Assembly (NCBI GenBank): GCA_963822115.1
Contig: CAWGGM010000020.1
Coordinates: 806,001-870,000 of the forward strand
Source: CAWDXG01 sp963822115
GTDB lineage: Bacteria > Myxococcota_A > Polyangia > Polyangiales > Polyangiaceae
Direction of reading: 5' to 3'
Length of the DNA: 64,000 nucleotides
Numbering within the stretch: the stretch's first letter is position 1; every line of letters begins with the position of its first letter. Below the pieces are notes generated by a model, which worked only from the letters and a program-made list of their open reading frames with translations, was not told the DNA's origin and did no database searches. A program made the position numbers and the translations under genes. This document shows positions 41,244 to 49,929 of the stretch, piece by piece.

Positions 41244-42581
41244 TCAGTCCCCGGGACGTCGGCCCGGGCTCCAGTCCTCAATCTGGTCCACGCGCGTCTC
41301 GAGGAAGCGGGCCAGTCGGTGGAAGTCGCTGTTGGGCTCGATGAAACGCACCTCGGTGCGCAACGTCTCCGGATTGACCAGCTCCTTGAACGGCACGTAC
41401 GCGAGATCGAGCTGGCCGGTGACGCTGACCATGTGCCCGTCCAGGCCTTCCTCGACCAGGGCGCGGTAGGCACCGATGCCGAGCTGGCTGCCGAGCATCA
41501 CGTCGAACGCATGCGGCGGCGAGCAGCGCGACTCGTAGCCGAGCTGTACGCCCGTCAGCTTCTTCTTGTTGCCTGTACGCTGTTCGTAGCGTTCGGACAC
41601 GACCAGGGCGATGAACTTGCCGAGGTCGACGCGTCCGAGCGAGATGTGCCCGTGCTCGTCGTGCGGCACTCCCTCGACGTGCTCGTCCGGCAGCACCTCT
41701 GCCAAGCCTTCGGCGAGCACAACCGTGCCGTAGTGCTTGCCGCGGCGCTCGCGCGTGATGATCAGGTCGACGATGCGGTCGGCGAGCGTGTGCAGGCTGA
41801 GCCGCTTTTCCTTTCGCTCCTCGCCCGTCTCGGGATCCTTGACGGTGACTTCGAACGCGAGTGGGCCGGCCACGTCCTCCGGAGCGATCACCAGGTTCGC
41901 CTCGCCGGCGATGGCAACGCCGTAGGAAAGCCAGCCCGCCTTCCGCCCCATCGTCTCGACGATGTAGTAGCTCGCGGTCGCGATGGCATCGGCACGGAGG
42001 TTCTGCAGCTCCTTGGCCATCACGTCGACTGCCGTGAAGAAGCCGAACGTGAAATCGATACCGCGGTAGTCGTTGTCGATCGTCTTGGGCAGATGGACGA
42101 TGCGTACGCGCGGAGCTTCGGCCGGCAGTCGCTTCTGGAACTCGTAGAGGAAGTTCGCAGTCTTCAGCGTGTCGTCGCCGCCGATGGAGATGAGCGCATC
42201 CAGCTCGAGATCGACGAGCGCGTTGTAGACTCTCCTGAGGCGCGCGGTCTTGTCGTGGTCATCGAGGTCCGCAGGCGATTCGATGCCCTTGCCGGGATTC
42301 GCACGCGCGGTTCCGATCATGATGCCGCGCGCGTTTCGTTTCCCCCTGAGGTCGCGCTCCTCGAACACGCGGAAGTGCTCGTCGGGCAGCAGCCGGTGAC
42401 TGGCCGGGTGGTACTCCTGCAGGTGCGAGTATCCGTGGAAGAAGCCGATCACCTCGCGGTCGTTCTCCAGAAAGGAAGTTGCGGCGGCGGTGATCACGGC
42501 GTTGGCCGCCGGTGCTGGTCCACCGGCGAAGACGATGCCGACCCGGTGGATGTGCCTGCTCTTGCGGGGAGTGCTGGTCAT
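41244..42581 (-). CDS. 6-phosphofructokinase, pyrophosphate-type
   Basis: A 445-aa phosphofructokinase converting fructose 6-phosphate to the 1,6-bisphosphate. The N-terminal loop GIVFAGGPAPAANAVI and the motif SIGGDDTLKTA have Asp where ATP enzymes have Gly (GGDGS). The catalytic loop is PKTIDNDY rather than PGTIDND. Both features mark pyrophosphate-dependent enzymes. ETMGRKAGWLSYGVA and LGYESRCSPPHAFD are further family blocks. It can probably run reversibly in glycolysis. The ATG at 42581 is chosen because the conserved domain starts 12 residues later; the longer open frame upstream shows no family similarity. Confidence 0.93.
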   Translation of the reverse strand: MTSTPRKSRHIHRVGIVFAGGPAPAANAVITAAATSFLENDREVIGFFHGYSHLQEYHPASHRLLPDEHFRVFEERDLRGKRNARGIMIGTARANPGKGIESPADLDDHDKTARLRRVYNALVDLELDALISIGGDDTLKTANFLYEFQKRLPAEAPRVRIVHLPKTIDNDYRGIDFTFGFFTAVDVMAKELQNLRADAIATASYYIVETMGRKAGWLSYGVAIAGEANLVIAPEDVAGPLAFEVTVKDPETGEERKEKRLSLHTLADRIVDLIITRERRGKHYGTVVLAEGLAEVLPDEHVEGVPHDEHGHISLGRVDLGKFIALVVSERYEQRTGNKKKLTGVQLGYESRCSPPHAFDVMLGSQLGIGAYRALVEEGLDGHMVSVTGQLDLAYVPFKELVNPETLRTEVRFIEPNSDFHRLARFLETRVDQIEDWSPGRRPGD

Positions 42582-42697
42582 GATCGAAGTGTTGATTGAG
42601 GCCGCCGGAATGCCACGATGCGGGCCCGCCGTCGCCCCCGAACAGGCGACTTTGCCCGAGAAGTCCCTGGCCGGCCAGCGGTTCAGGTGTCGAGGGG

Positions 42698-43132
42698 CTA
42701 GCTCCGGGGCGTTTCGGGGGCGTCCACACCCAGCGCCTCGGCCACACGGCGGGCGGCTAGCCGCGGCCTGTTCGAGCCCAGCGGGGGATACGAGGCCAGC
42801 TTCACGGGCCAGCCGCGTGGCGGCTTGAGCTCCACGTCGATGCGGGTCGCGTTCCACAGGCCGCTCCGTCGGACCAGGACGCGGCATCCCGCCGCGGGAA
42901 AGCGCGCTGCGAGGAGCAGCGACCGCACGCTGATCGTGTCGTCGTCGCGGCTGACCCGGCGCAGCTCGGCGGCCGCGTAGACGCCCAGCACGGCCAGCGC
43001 AATCAGAGCGGCGGTGCGATCGGCGGCCTTTCGCGACGACACCAGCAGCGCGACAGCGAGGGCCACGGCCAGCACCGCGGCGAGCACAGGCACCTGCGTC
43101 ACGCGCCGCCTCGACGGATCTACGAGGAGCAT
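42698..43132 (-). CDS. Small membrane protein of unknown function
   Basis: A 144-aa protein with two close TM helices (about 16-36 and 44-60) and a basic C-terminal domain of about 80 residues (SVRSLLLAARFPAAGCRVLV, RIDVELKPPRGWPVKLASYP). The layout resembles bacterial PH-like membrane proteins, but no family is clearly recognised. The ATG at 43132 is preferred to the GTG four codons upstream. It lies 116 bp before the phosphofructokinase start. Confidence 0.58.
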   Translation of the reverse strand: MLLVDPSRRRVTQVPVLAAVLAVALAVALLVSSRKAADRTAALIALAVLGVYAAAELRRVSRDDDTISVRSLLLAARFPAAGCRVLVRRSGLWNATRIDVELKPPRGWPVKLASYPPLGSNRPRLAARRVAEALGVDAPETPRS

Positions 43133-43236
43133 GCCGCTCTGCACCTTGCACGCGGCGGCTCTGGCTGTCGACCCGCGCTTGCTGCGTCACCGGTCACGAT
43201 TCCACTACAGGCCAGGAAGCGACGCTTCCGATTGCC

Positions 43237-43262
43237 GCGTTTGGGGTCGGGGCCCCAAACGC
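43237..43262. repeat. Intergenic hairpin, 10-bp stem
   Basis: GCGTTTGGGG and CCCCAAACGC form a perfect 10-bp stem around a 6-base loop in the 317-bp gap between divergent genes (43133-43449). A smaller inverted repeat GGAAGCGACGCTTCC lies at about 43215-43229. There is no T-run. They may be terminator or regulator structures. Confidence 0.5.
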
Positions 43263-43449
43263 CCACAAGACCAGACATCAGAACGAAGTTCCCCGGCGGG
43301 AGGCAGCCAGGACGCTCCAGCCGTCGGCCCTGCAGGTCGAAGTGGCACGGTGAGCACGGGCTGCTGCTCCTGTAGCGGAATCACGCTCGCTGATTCTAGA
43401 CGGGTTGCCGCCGTCGGTCAGGCGACGCAGTCTCGGTCGAGGAACGGCC

Positions 43450-44076
43450 ATGAAACACTACAGAACATTGCTCGTCGCGTCGCTGTTCACCGCTGTCGCA
43501 CTCGCCGCTGCGGGCTGCACTCCCAAGAAGGACAAGCCGAACGAGGCCGCCAGTGCCAGCTCGGTCGTTCATCCCGCGTCGGGGGACGGCGCGGGCAGGG
43601 GGGCGAAAGCCATGCACATCACGTCCCAATCGTTCAGCCCGAACGGGTCGATTCCGACCAGGTACACGTGCGAGGGCGAGAACGTCTCTCCCGAGCTCAG
43701 TTGGAGCGGAGCGCCGCAGGGCACACGCAGCTATGCGCTCATTGTCGATGATCCGGATGCGCCCGACCCCAAGGCTCCGAAGCGCACCTGGGTGCATTGG
43801 GTATTGTACGACATTCCCCCAGGGTCACACACCCTTCAGCAGAATGTGCAGAAGCTGCCGCAGGGGACGCGTGAGGGCACCAACGACTTCAAGCACGTGG
43901 GTTACGGCGGGCCCTGTCCTCCGATTGGTCGGCATCGCTATTTCTTCAAGATCTACGCGCTCAACGTCGAGCTCGGCGACCTCGGCCAGCCGGACAAGGC
44001 GCGATTGGAGCAGGCGATCAAGGGACACGTGCTCGCAAAGGGCGAGTTGATCGGTACCTATGCGAAAGTGAAATAG
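43450..44076 (+). CDS. YbhB/YbcL (PEBP) family lipoprotein
   Basis: A 208-aa lipoprotein. The ATG at 43450 follows GAGGAACGG, and the signal ends AAAGC. The mature domain is a phosphatidylethanolamine-binding-like fold of the YbhB type: IPTRYTCEGENVSPELSWSG, DDPDAPDP, VHWVLYDIP, GPCPPIGRHRYFF and the C-terminal helix. The anion-binding residues (DPDAP, GxxHW-like) are present. Bacterial members have no firm function; some inhibit kinases or proteases. Lipoprotein export of this domain is unusual, as E. coli YbhB is cytoplasmic and YbcL periplasmic. Confidence 0.9.
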   Translation: MKHYRTLLVASLFTAVALAAAGCTPKKDKPNEAASASSVVHPASGDGAGRGAKAMHITSQSFSPNGSIPTRYTCEGENVSPELSWSGAPQGTRSYALIVDDPDAPDPKAPKRTWVHWVLYDIPPGSHTLQQNVQKLPQGTREGTNDFKHVGYGGPCPPIGRHRYFFKIYALNVELGDLGQPDKARLEQAIKGHVLAKGELIGTYAKVK

Positions 44077-44142
44077 GATAGACTGATAAGCGGGGGCACG
44101 CGTTTCCACCAACCAGCGCGACAGCCCCGCTCCGGAGGTCCC

Positions 44143-45378
44143 GTGCGTATCCACCGCGTCTTGATTGCTTTGACACTTGTCGGCTTTGCCATGGCAGCCG
44201 GATGCGGCGGCTCCGGTGACAGCGGTACGTCCAACAAGGACGGTTCGGTGGGTGCCGGCGCGGACGCCGGATCCAACGGCGGCAACGCCGGGACGGGGAC
44301 AGGCGGCGGCGCCACCGGCGGCAGCGGCACGGGTGGTAGCGCCACCGGCGGCAGCGGCACGGGCGGCAGCGGCACCGGCGGCACCGGTACGGGCGGTAGC
44401 GGCACCGGCGGCACCGGCACCGGCGGCACCGGCACCGGCGGTACCGGCACCGGCGGTACCGGCACCGGCGGTACCGGCACGGGTGGCAGCGGCGGTTGCC
44501 ATCAGGTCACCTGCCAGGGCCACCTGTATCGATGCGGTGACTGCATCGACAACGACGGCGACGGCAAGACGGACATGGATGATCCGGACTGCCTCGGCCC
44601 GTGCGACAACAACGAGACAGGTTACGACGGCTGCGTCTCCGGTCAGAACAACGCGCCCTGCAAGGCGGACTGCTACTTCGACCAGGACACCGGTTCCGGC
44701 AACGACGACTGCTACTGGGATCATCGCTGCGACCCGCTGGAAGTGAAGCCGAACTACCCGCCGGAGGGCTCGAGCTGCGCGTACGACCCGAGCTTCAAGA
44801 TCACCGGTACGTCGTCCGGCTCGCAGACCTGCACGCAGGCGTACAACACCCAGTCGGCCACCTGCAACAGCTTCTGCGGAAAGCTCACGCCGAATGGTTG
44901 CGACTGCTTCGGCTGCTGCGAGCTGCCGGCGGGGAGCGGCAAGTACGTCTACCTGGGGTCCACGTCGGACAACTCGGGCAAGTGCGTGAAGGCCACGTGT
45001 GACCTGGCGCATGTCAACGATCCGTCGCTGTGCAAGCCCTGCACGCCGGTGAAGGGCTGCTTCAACGATTGCAAGCACTGCGAGCTGTGCCTCGGCAAGA
45101 CGAAGCTGCCTTCCGACTGCCTGCCGCCTCCGCCTCCGGACGGCGGCACCGGCGGCTCCAGCACCGGCGGCACCGGCGGCACCACCGGCACGGGCGGCAC
45201 GGGCACCGGCGGCACGGGCACCGGCGGCTCGAGCACTGGCGGTTCCGGCGGCACGGGCGGCAGCACCTGCGGCGGGCAGATCTGTCCGGGCAGCGAGCAG
45301 CCGTGCGGGCTTTCCTGCCAGCCGCCGTGTCCGAACGGGCAGTTCTGTCTGACGGGCTGCTGCATTCCCTTCGCGTGA
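44143..45378 (+). CDS. Gly/Thr-repeat, Cys-rich surface lipoprotein
   Basis: A 411-aa lipoprotein (GTG at 44143, with GGAGG upstream; lipobox MAAGC). Residues about 45-115 are a GTGGSGTGGT repeat, probably a flexible stalk. A Cys-rich central part (about 118-325) has about 30 Cys, including CIDNDGDGKTDMDDPDC, a calcium-type DxDxDG loop, and CGKLTPNGCDCFGCC. A second Gly/Thr stalk (about 330-378) is followed by a short Cys cluster (CGGQICPGSEQPC...CCIPFA) at the end. It is surface-exposed and disulphide-rich; function unknown. This plan is common in myxobacterial genomes. Confidence 0.82.
   Translation: MRIHRVLIALTLVGFAMAAGCGGSGDSGTSNKDGSVGAGADAGSNGGNAGTGTGGGATGGSGTGGSATGGSGTGGSGTGGTGTGGSGTGGTGTGGTGTGGTGTGGTGTGGTGTGGSGGCHQVTCQGHLYRCGDCIDNDGDGKTDMDDPDCLGPCDNNETGYDGCVSGQNNAPCKADCYFDQDTGSGNDDCYWDHRCDPLEVKPNYPPEGSSCAYDPSFKITGTSSGSQTCTQAYNTQSATCNSFCGKLTPNGCDCFGCCELPAGSGKYVYLGSTSDNSGKCVKATCDLAHVNDPSLCKPCTPVKGCFNDCKHCELCLGKTKLPSDCLPPPPPDGGTGGSSTGGTGGTTGTGGTGTGGTGTGGSSTGGSGGTGGSTCGGQICPGSEQPCGLSCQPPCPNGQFCLTGCCIPFA
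44296..44493 (+). repeat. Coding microsatellite-like (GGCACCGGC)n tract
   Basis: About 200 bp of near-perfect 9- to 18-bp units (GGCAC(C/G)GGCGGTACC and variants) encode the GTGGT stalk. A shorter tract of the same type lies at about 45139-45270. These tracts can change length by slippage. Confidence 0.85.
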
Positions 45379-45458
45379 CGAGGTTGTCGCGCGTCACGCC
45401 CTGGCGGTGTGGCGCGCGGGCCTTGTCCCGGACGGGGTGAGCCGCTACATCTCGCCGC

Positions 45459-45998
45459 GTGGCGACTCCGACAACCACCGAATCACCGGCAGCGCGCTGG
45501 GTGATCGGTGCCTTGAGCTTGACGGTGTTCGCGGCCGTCGTGGTGGTGATGTACGCCTTTCCGGGGCGCACCGCGCCCGGCCATCCGGGCATTCTCCCGA
45601 CCATCAACGCCGTACTGAACGCCGGCGCGGCGGCGTTCCTTGTAGCCGGCTACGTGTTCATACGGCGCAAGAACATTCCGGCGCACCGCCGCAGCATGCT
45701 GACCGCGTTCGTGCTGTCGACGCTATTTCTGCTGGGCTACGTCGCCCACCACGCCCAGGTCGGCGACGTGAAGTACCATGGCACGGGGGTCCTGCGCAGC
45801 GTGTACTTCGCCGTGTTGATCCCGCACATCGTGCTGGCCGCCGTCGTGGTGCCGATGGCGCTCTTGTCGATCTATCGCGGCTGGACGAAGCGCTACAAGC
45901 AGCACAAGAAGATCGCGCGCTGGACGTTGCCGGTCTGGCTGTTCGTGTCCGTGAGCGGCGTCATCGTGTACTGGATGCTCTACCACCTGGGCGCCTAG
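45459..45998 (+). CDS. DUF420 family membrane protein
   Basis: A 179-aa protein with five TM helices (about 13-32, 46-67, 80-97, 112-138, 154-175). The pattern PTINAVLNAGAAAFLVAGYVFIRR, IPAHRRSMLTAF and LRSVYFAVLIPHIVLAA is that of the DUF420/YozB family. The conserved His residues (YVAHHA, PHIVLA) could bind haem or metal; genes of this family are often near cytochrome oxidase assembly genes, but not here. The GTG at 45459 fits the family start. Confidence 0.88.
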   Translation: MATPTTTESPAARWVIGALSLTVFAAVVVVMYAFPGRTAPGHPGILPTINAVLNAGAAAFLVAGYVFIRRKNIPAHRRSMLTAFVLSTLFLLGYVAHHAQVGDVKYHGTGVLRSVYFAVLIPHIVLAAVVVPMALLSIYRGWTKRYKQHKKIARWTLPVWLFVSVSGVIVYWMLYHLGA

Positions 45999-46043
45999 CG
46001 TCGCTGGCGTGGTGCCGGCTCGCTTTGGACTCCCGCCTTGGAG

Positions 46044-48008
46044 CTAGGCGGGTGCGGTGGCGGCCAGCATCGACGAGCGGCATTCCAGCACGGCGCCTTC
46101 GGCCGTCACCGCAACCACGAAGCCCGTCTCGGCCAGCACGCTGATGAACGGTGTCGTCCACGCGTCGTCGTGCCACATGCAGTTCCATCCGCTCTGCGAC
46201 GCGTGCCCGACCCACAGCCGCCCCACCCCGGCGACCCACTCGCGCCCCAGCAGATCGAGCGATACCGCCGACAGGTCGCAGCCTCCCTCGACCACGGTCG
46301 CGGTCGTCTGGCCCTGCCGCACGCGCAACACGGCGCCATCGGCGCCGACCGCGGTCGCGATGCCCCGGTCGGGATGGCTGTCGGCGGTCAGCAGGGCGCG
46401 GCTGGGGGGCACGCCGACGCGGGCGAGCTGTCCCGTGAGCGGCTGGTAGGCGGCCGCGTACGCAGCTCCGGATGTATCGCGCCCAGCAACGAGATACTGC
46501 ACGTCGCCCAGCTGGGTGACCGCGTTGATGACGGCGGCGTCCGCGACGACCAGCGGCGCGAGAAAGCGCCCCGCCTGGGCTGGGCACAGCCGCGGCGGAT
46601 GTCCGGGCTGCTCGCCGACCAGCACCAACAGCTCGTCGGGGTCGCCGCTCGCTCTCGTGAAGCGCATCGACGGATCAGGTGCGCGCATTAGCTCGCGCAC
46701 GCCCTCGCCCGAGTACTCGCAGACCAGGCCCTGTTCGCCGGCGAGCAGCCAGTGCGCAGGATCGAGCTGCTCTACGAAGTGCATCGGTGCGGTGACGCCC
46801 GCCGTGGGCGCGTCCAGCCACGTGGCTCCATCCCAGTACAGGAGCCCTCGCGTCGTTACCGCGAGACAATGCCCGGCGCCATTCCAGCCCACGCTGACGA
46901 TCAGCTGGTCGCGCCGACCTGGATGCCGCACCGACCACGTCGTGTCGCGCTGTGGCTCGGTGGGACGGATGCGGGAGAGGCTGCGCACGTGGCGCACGCT
47001 GGCGCGGCGGCGTCTCGGACGGTGCGCGAGCCAGGGCAACAGGCTAGCCGAGAACTGCCGGGCGTCGGCCGGGCGCTCAGCGGCGTCGAACGCCGTTGCG
47101 CGGGCCAGCGCCAGATCGATCGCATTGCAGGCCGCCTGTTGCGAGCGGAGTTCCGCGGACAGAGTGGTCGCATCGAGCAGGCTCGGCCGCGTCTGCGCGC
47201 GGACTTCGCTCAGCGAGTTGCGCCCGCTTGCTGCTTCAAGGTAGCGCTTTCCGGTGAGTGCGAAGTAGATGATCGCCGCGAGGCTGAACAGATCCGTCTG
47301 GGGACCGAGGGTGCCGGACGCGACCTGCTCGGGGGCCATGTAGCCCGGCGTGCCGACCAGCACGTCGTTGCCGAAAGTGGCGGCCAGCCCCATCGGGCGC
47401 GCGATGCCGAAATCAGAGATCTTGAACATCTCCGTCGTTTCGCTGCCGCAACACAGCACGTTGCCCGGCGTGAGGTCGCGATGCACGACGCCCACCTGGT
47501 GGATCTCGTACAAGCCCTCGCACAGGCTCGTGACCAATCGCCCGGCGCGCTGGGGGTCGAATGCCGAACCGGTCTCGCGCACGGAATACCCGACGCGCTC
47601 TTCCAGCGTTGTGCCTTCCACCCCGCCATCGACGTATTCCAGCGCGATCCAGGGCAGCCGCAGGCTCCGCCTGGCGTACTCGTACTCGATCGCCCCCGTG
47701 TCGATCATCCTGAGCACGTACGGAGTGGGCGGCACGCGCTCGTTCAGGCGCCCTAGCGCAACGGCTTCCTTCTTGTAGATCGTGTCCGCCTGACGACCGG
47801 ACTGCTGCACGATGCGCGGCAGGATCACTTTCATGACTACCGGCGTCTCGCCTTCGGGCGACCTGCGCCGCGCGAAGAACGCCACGGCCGTGCCGCCTTC
47901 GCCGAGCGTGCGCTCGATGAAGTACGTCACACCGGAATAGTATTCCGAGAAGACCGTCGCCCCCACGAACGAATAGGCGCCAGTCCCGCTACCAGGCGCG
48001 ACTACCAT
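46044..48008 (-). CDS. Ser/Thr protein kinase with C-terminal propeller-like domain
   Basis: A 654-aa soluble kinase. Residues 28-310 are the kinase domain: Gly loop TLGEGGTAVAFFA, Lys60 in VVMK, HRDLTPGN (176-183), DFG (199-201) and GTPGYMAPEQ. HRDLTPGN differs from the usual HRDLKPEN (T for K, G for E) but keeps the catalytic Asp and Asn. No TM segment is seen. The C-terminal 290 residues contain repeats of the type LIVSVGWNGAGHCLAVTTRG and WVAGVGRLWVGHAS, compatible with a WD/YncE-like propeller for protein binding. The start codon has no good ribosome site. The target is unknown. Confidence 0.88.
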   Translation of the reverse strand: MVVAPGSGTGAYSFVGATVFSEYYSGVTYFIERTLGEGGTAVAFFARRRSPEGETPVVMKVILPRIVQQSGRQADTIYKKEAVALGRLNERVPPTPYVLRMIDTGAIEYEYARRSLRLPWIALEYVDGGVEGTTLEERVGYSVRETGSAFDPQRAGRLVTSLCEGLYEIHQVGVVHRDLTPGNVLCCGSETTEMFKISDFGIARPMGLAATFGNDVLVGTPGYMAPEQVASGTLGPQTDLFSLAAIIYFALTGKRYLEAASGRNSLSEVRAQTRPSLLDATTLSAELRSQQAACNAIDLALARATAFDAAERPADARQFSASLLPWLAHRPRRRRASVRHVRSLSRIRPTEPQRDTTWSVRHPGRRDQLIVSVGWNGAGHCLAVTTRGLLYWDGATWLDAPTAGVTAPMHFVEQLDPAHWLLAGEQGLVCEYSGEGVRELMRAPDPSMRFTRASGDPDELLVLVGEQPGHPPRLCPAQAGRFLAPLVVADAAVINAVTQLGDVQYLVAGRDTSGAAYAAAYQPLTGQLARVGVPPSRALLTADSHPDRGIATAVGADGAVLRVRQGQTTATVVEGGCDLSAVSLDLLGREWVAGVGRLWVGHASQSGWNCMWHDDAWTTPFISVLAETGFVVAVTAEGAVLECRSSMLAATAPA

Positions 48009-48056
48009 TGTCGCAGCATAACCGAACTTGGTTCGCCATGTGATCCCCCGGGCGCG

Positions 48057-48959
48057 CTAGATGCGCGAAGCGACGTCACGCACGGCGTTCGCGATATCGC
48101 GCGGGACTTCCTCTTGCAGGAAGTGACCGGCGCGCGTGCGTGTGACGGGTGCGTCGGGCAAGAGCCGTTCTATGCGTCGACGTACACGTCCGAGCACCGG
48201 GTCGCGGTCACCCCACACGATCGCCGCGGGGCCGTCGAAACTCTCGACCAGGGCCTGGCAGCGCTCGAGAGCAGGCACCGACGGGTGCTGCAGCGTGTCC
48301 GGCACCATGCGCGCCAGTGCCAGCGGCGCGACCCGGTCGCGGAAACGGCGCAGCGGGTAGCGATACGCGCGCGCCACCTGGCCACGGATGCTGCCCCTGT
48401 CGCCCTGCGCGGTCCACAGCGCAGTCTGGGGAAAGCCTAGCCCACGGAACGCGAGATCGCTCAGCACCGGCATCCGCGCGAAGCGGTGGAAGGCCGTGGG
48501 GCGGAAGCCGGGCCGCGGTGGGCCCAGCACCGTGTTCAGCACCACCAGCCCGGCGAGCCGCTCCCGGCGAGGCTCCAGCGCGCACAGCCCGATCGGGCCG
48601 CCCCAGTCCTGTCCCACGAAGATCAGCCCTTCGAGCTCGAGCGCGTCGATCAGCCCTCCCACCCAGCCGGCGTGCTGGTCGAGCTGGTGTTCCGACGCGT
48701 CTCGCGGCTTGTCAGACAGTCCCAGTCCTACGAGATCCGGCAAGATCAGTCTGAGCGGCTCGCGGGCGAGCTCACGGACGACCTTCCGGTAGAGGAAGCC
48801 CCAGGTCGGGTTGCCGTGCAGCAGCAGCACGGGTCGTCCCTCTCCGGACTCCATCACGTGCATGCGGTGGCCGTCGACGCGCACGGCGTAGCGCGACAGC
48901 GACGGCGGAAGCTGTCGCTCGATGAAGTCGGGCAGCGGCGGCGCGGGCAGGCGATCCAT
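48057..48959 (-). CDS. Haloalkane-dehalogenase-like alpha/beta hydrolase
   Basis: A 300-aa alpha/beta hydrolase. HGNPTWGFLYR gives the oxyanion/halide region (Asn50, Trp53), GQDWGGPIG carries the nucleophile Asp118 followed by Trp, VWGDRDPVLG holds the acid Asp, and RAGHFLQEEVP the His. Asp rather than Ser in the nucleophile elbow, with HGNPTW, is the signature of haloalkane dehalogenases, which release halide from alkyl halides. Related epoxide hydrolases cannot be excluded. The ATG at 48959 is preferred over the GTG two codons upstream. It is a single cytoplasmic gene. Confidence 0.85.
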   Translation of the reverse strand: MDRLPAPPLPDFIERQLPPSLSRYAVRVDGHRMHVMESGEGRPVLLLHGNPTWGFLYRKVVRELAREPLRLILPDLVGLGLSDKPRDASEHQLDQHAGWVGGLIDALELEGLIFVGQDWGGPIGLCALEPRRERLAGLVVLNTVLGPPRPGFRPTAFHRFARMPVLSDLAFRGLGFPQTALWTAQGDRGSIRGQVARAYRYPLRRFRDRVAPLALARMVPDTLQHPSVPALERCQALVESFDGPAAIVWGDRDPVLGRVRRRIERLLPDAPVTRTRAGHFLQEEVPRDIANAVRDVASRI

Positions 48960-49006
48960 ACTCACGAGCCTATAGCGCCCGGGGCCCGGCGTGGTAGTGG
49001 GAGGCC

Positions 49007-49456
49007 ATGCGCGCGGTCGTGCAGCGGGTCGAAAGAGCCCACGTCAGCGTCGAGGGCGAGCGGGTGGGCGCGGTGGAGCCGGGTCTGTGCGTGCTGGTCG
49101 GTGTTGCCCGCGACGACACGCAAGCCGACGCCGCAGCGCTCGCCGGCAAGGTAGCCGGAGTGCGGATCTTCGAGGACAGCGAAGGCCGCATGAATCTCGG
49201 GGTCGCCGAGGTGGGGGGAGCCGTGCTGGCCGTCTCGCAGTTCACGCTGCTCGGCGACATGCGCAAAGGCAAGCGACCGAGCTTCGGCGACGCCATGGAG
49301 CCGGCGGGTGCGGAGCAGCTGTTCGAGCTGTTCTGCGAGCGCGTGCGCGGCCACGGCCTCCGCGTCGAGACCGGGCGCTTCCGTACGCACATGAAGGTGG
49401 AGCTGGTCAACGACGGGCCGGTGACCATCCTCATCGACACGAAGAAGACGTTCTAG
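49007..49456 (+). CDS. dtd: D-aminoacyl-tRNA deacylase
   Basis: A 149-aa enzyme that removes D-amino acids (and Gly from tRNA-Ala) from mischarged tRNA. The two signature motifs are present: SQFTLLGD and NDGPVT (the Gly-cisPro motif). The start MRAVVQRVERAHVSVEG is standard, with GGGAGG before the ATG. The HIT gene follows 19 bp later, so the two are probably one operon. Confidence 0.97.
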   Translation: MRAVVQRVERAHVSVEGERVGAVEPGLCVLVGVARDDTQADAAALAGKVAGVRIFEDSEGRMNLGVAEVGGAVLAVSQFTLLGDMRKGKRPSFGDAMEPAGAEQLFELFCERVRGHGLRVETGRFRTHMKVELVNDGPVTILIDTKKTF

Positions 49457-49475
49457 CTTCCGGAGGGAACATCCG

Positions 49476-49829
49476 ATGTCCGATTGCCTGTTCTGCCGCA
49501 TCATCGCGGGAGAAGTGCCCGCCACCGTCGTGTACGAGGACGAGCGCGCCGTCGCCTTCCGCGACATCAATCCGCAGGCTCCGACGCACGTGCTGGTCGT
49601 GCCGCGCACCCACATCGCCGTGATCGACGAGATCGAGGAGGCGCACGAAGCCGACATCGGGCACCTGATGCGGATTGCGTCGATGGTCGCGGCGAAGGAA
49701 GGCCTGACCCCGCGCGGCTACCGCACCGTGATGAACTGCGGCCTGGAAGCCGGCCAGTCCGTCTTCCACGTGCACCTGCACCTGCTCGGCGGCAAAGCCA
49801 TGGGCTGGCCGCCGTTCCCACGGGGGTAG
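49476..49829 (+). CDS. HIT family (HINT-type) nucleotide-binding hydrolase
   Basis: A 117-aa protein with the histidine triad HVHLHLLGGK near the C-terminus and the N-terminal CLFCRIIAGEVPA of the HINT/PKCI group. A CGGAGGG site precedes the ATG. HINT proteins hydrolyse AMP-lysine and aminoacyl-AMP, which fits the adjacent dtd gene: both clear side products of tRNA charging. Confidence 0.96.
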   Translation: MSDCLFCRIIAGEVPATVVYEDERAVAFRDINPQAPTHVLVVPRTHIAVIDEIEEAHEADIGHLMRIASMVAAKEGLTPRGYRTVMNCGLEAGQSVFHVHLHLLGGKAMGWPPFPRG

Positions 49830-49929
49830 CAGACTTCACGGCGCGCTGATCACGGACAACGCCGAACGCGTGTTCGCGCCCGCAGGCGCCTTGACCCGCC
49901 GTACGCCGGGCCCGGATAATCCGTGGACG

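Noticed and set aside
42582..43190. N-terminal extension of the phosphofructokinase frame
   Set aside because: It shows no family similarity, and the region is better explained by the membrane protein gene in another frame.
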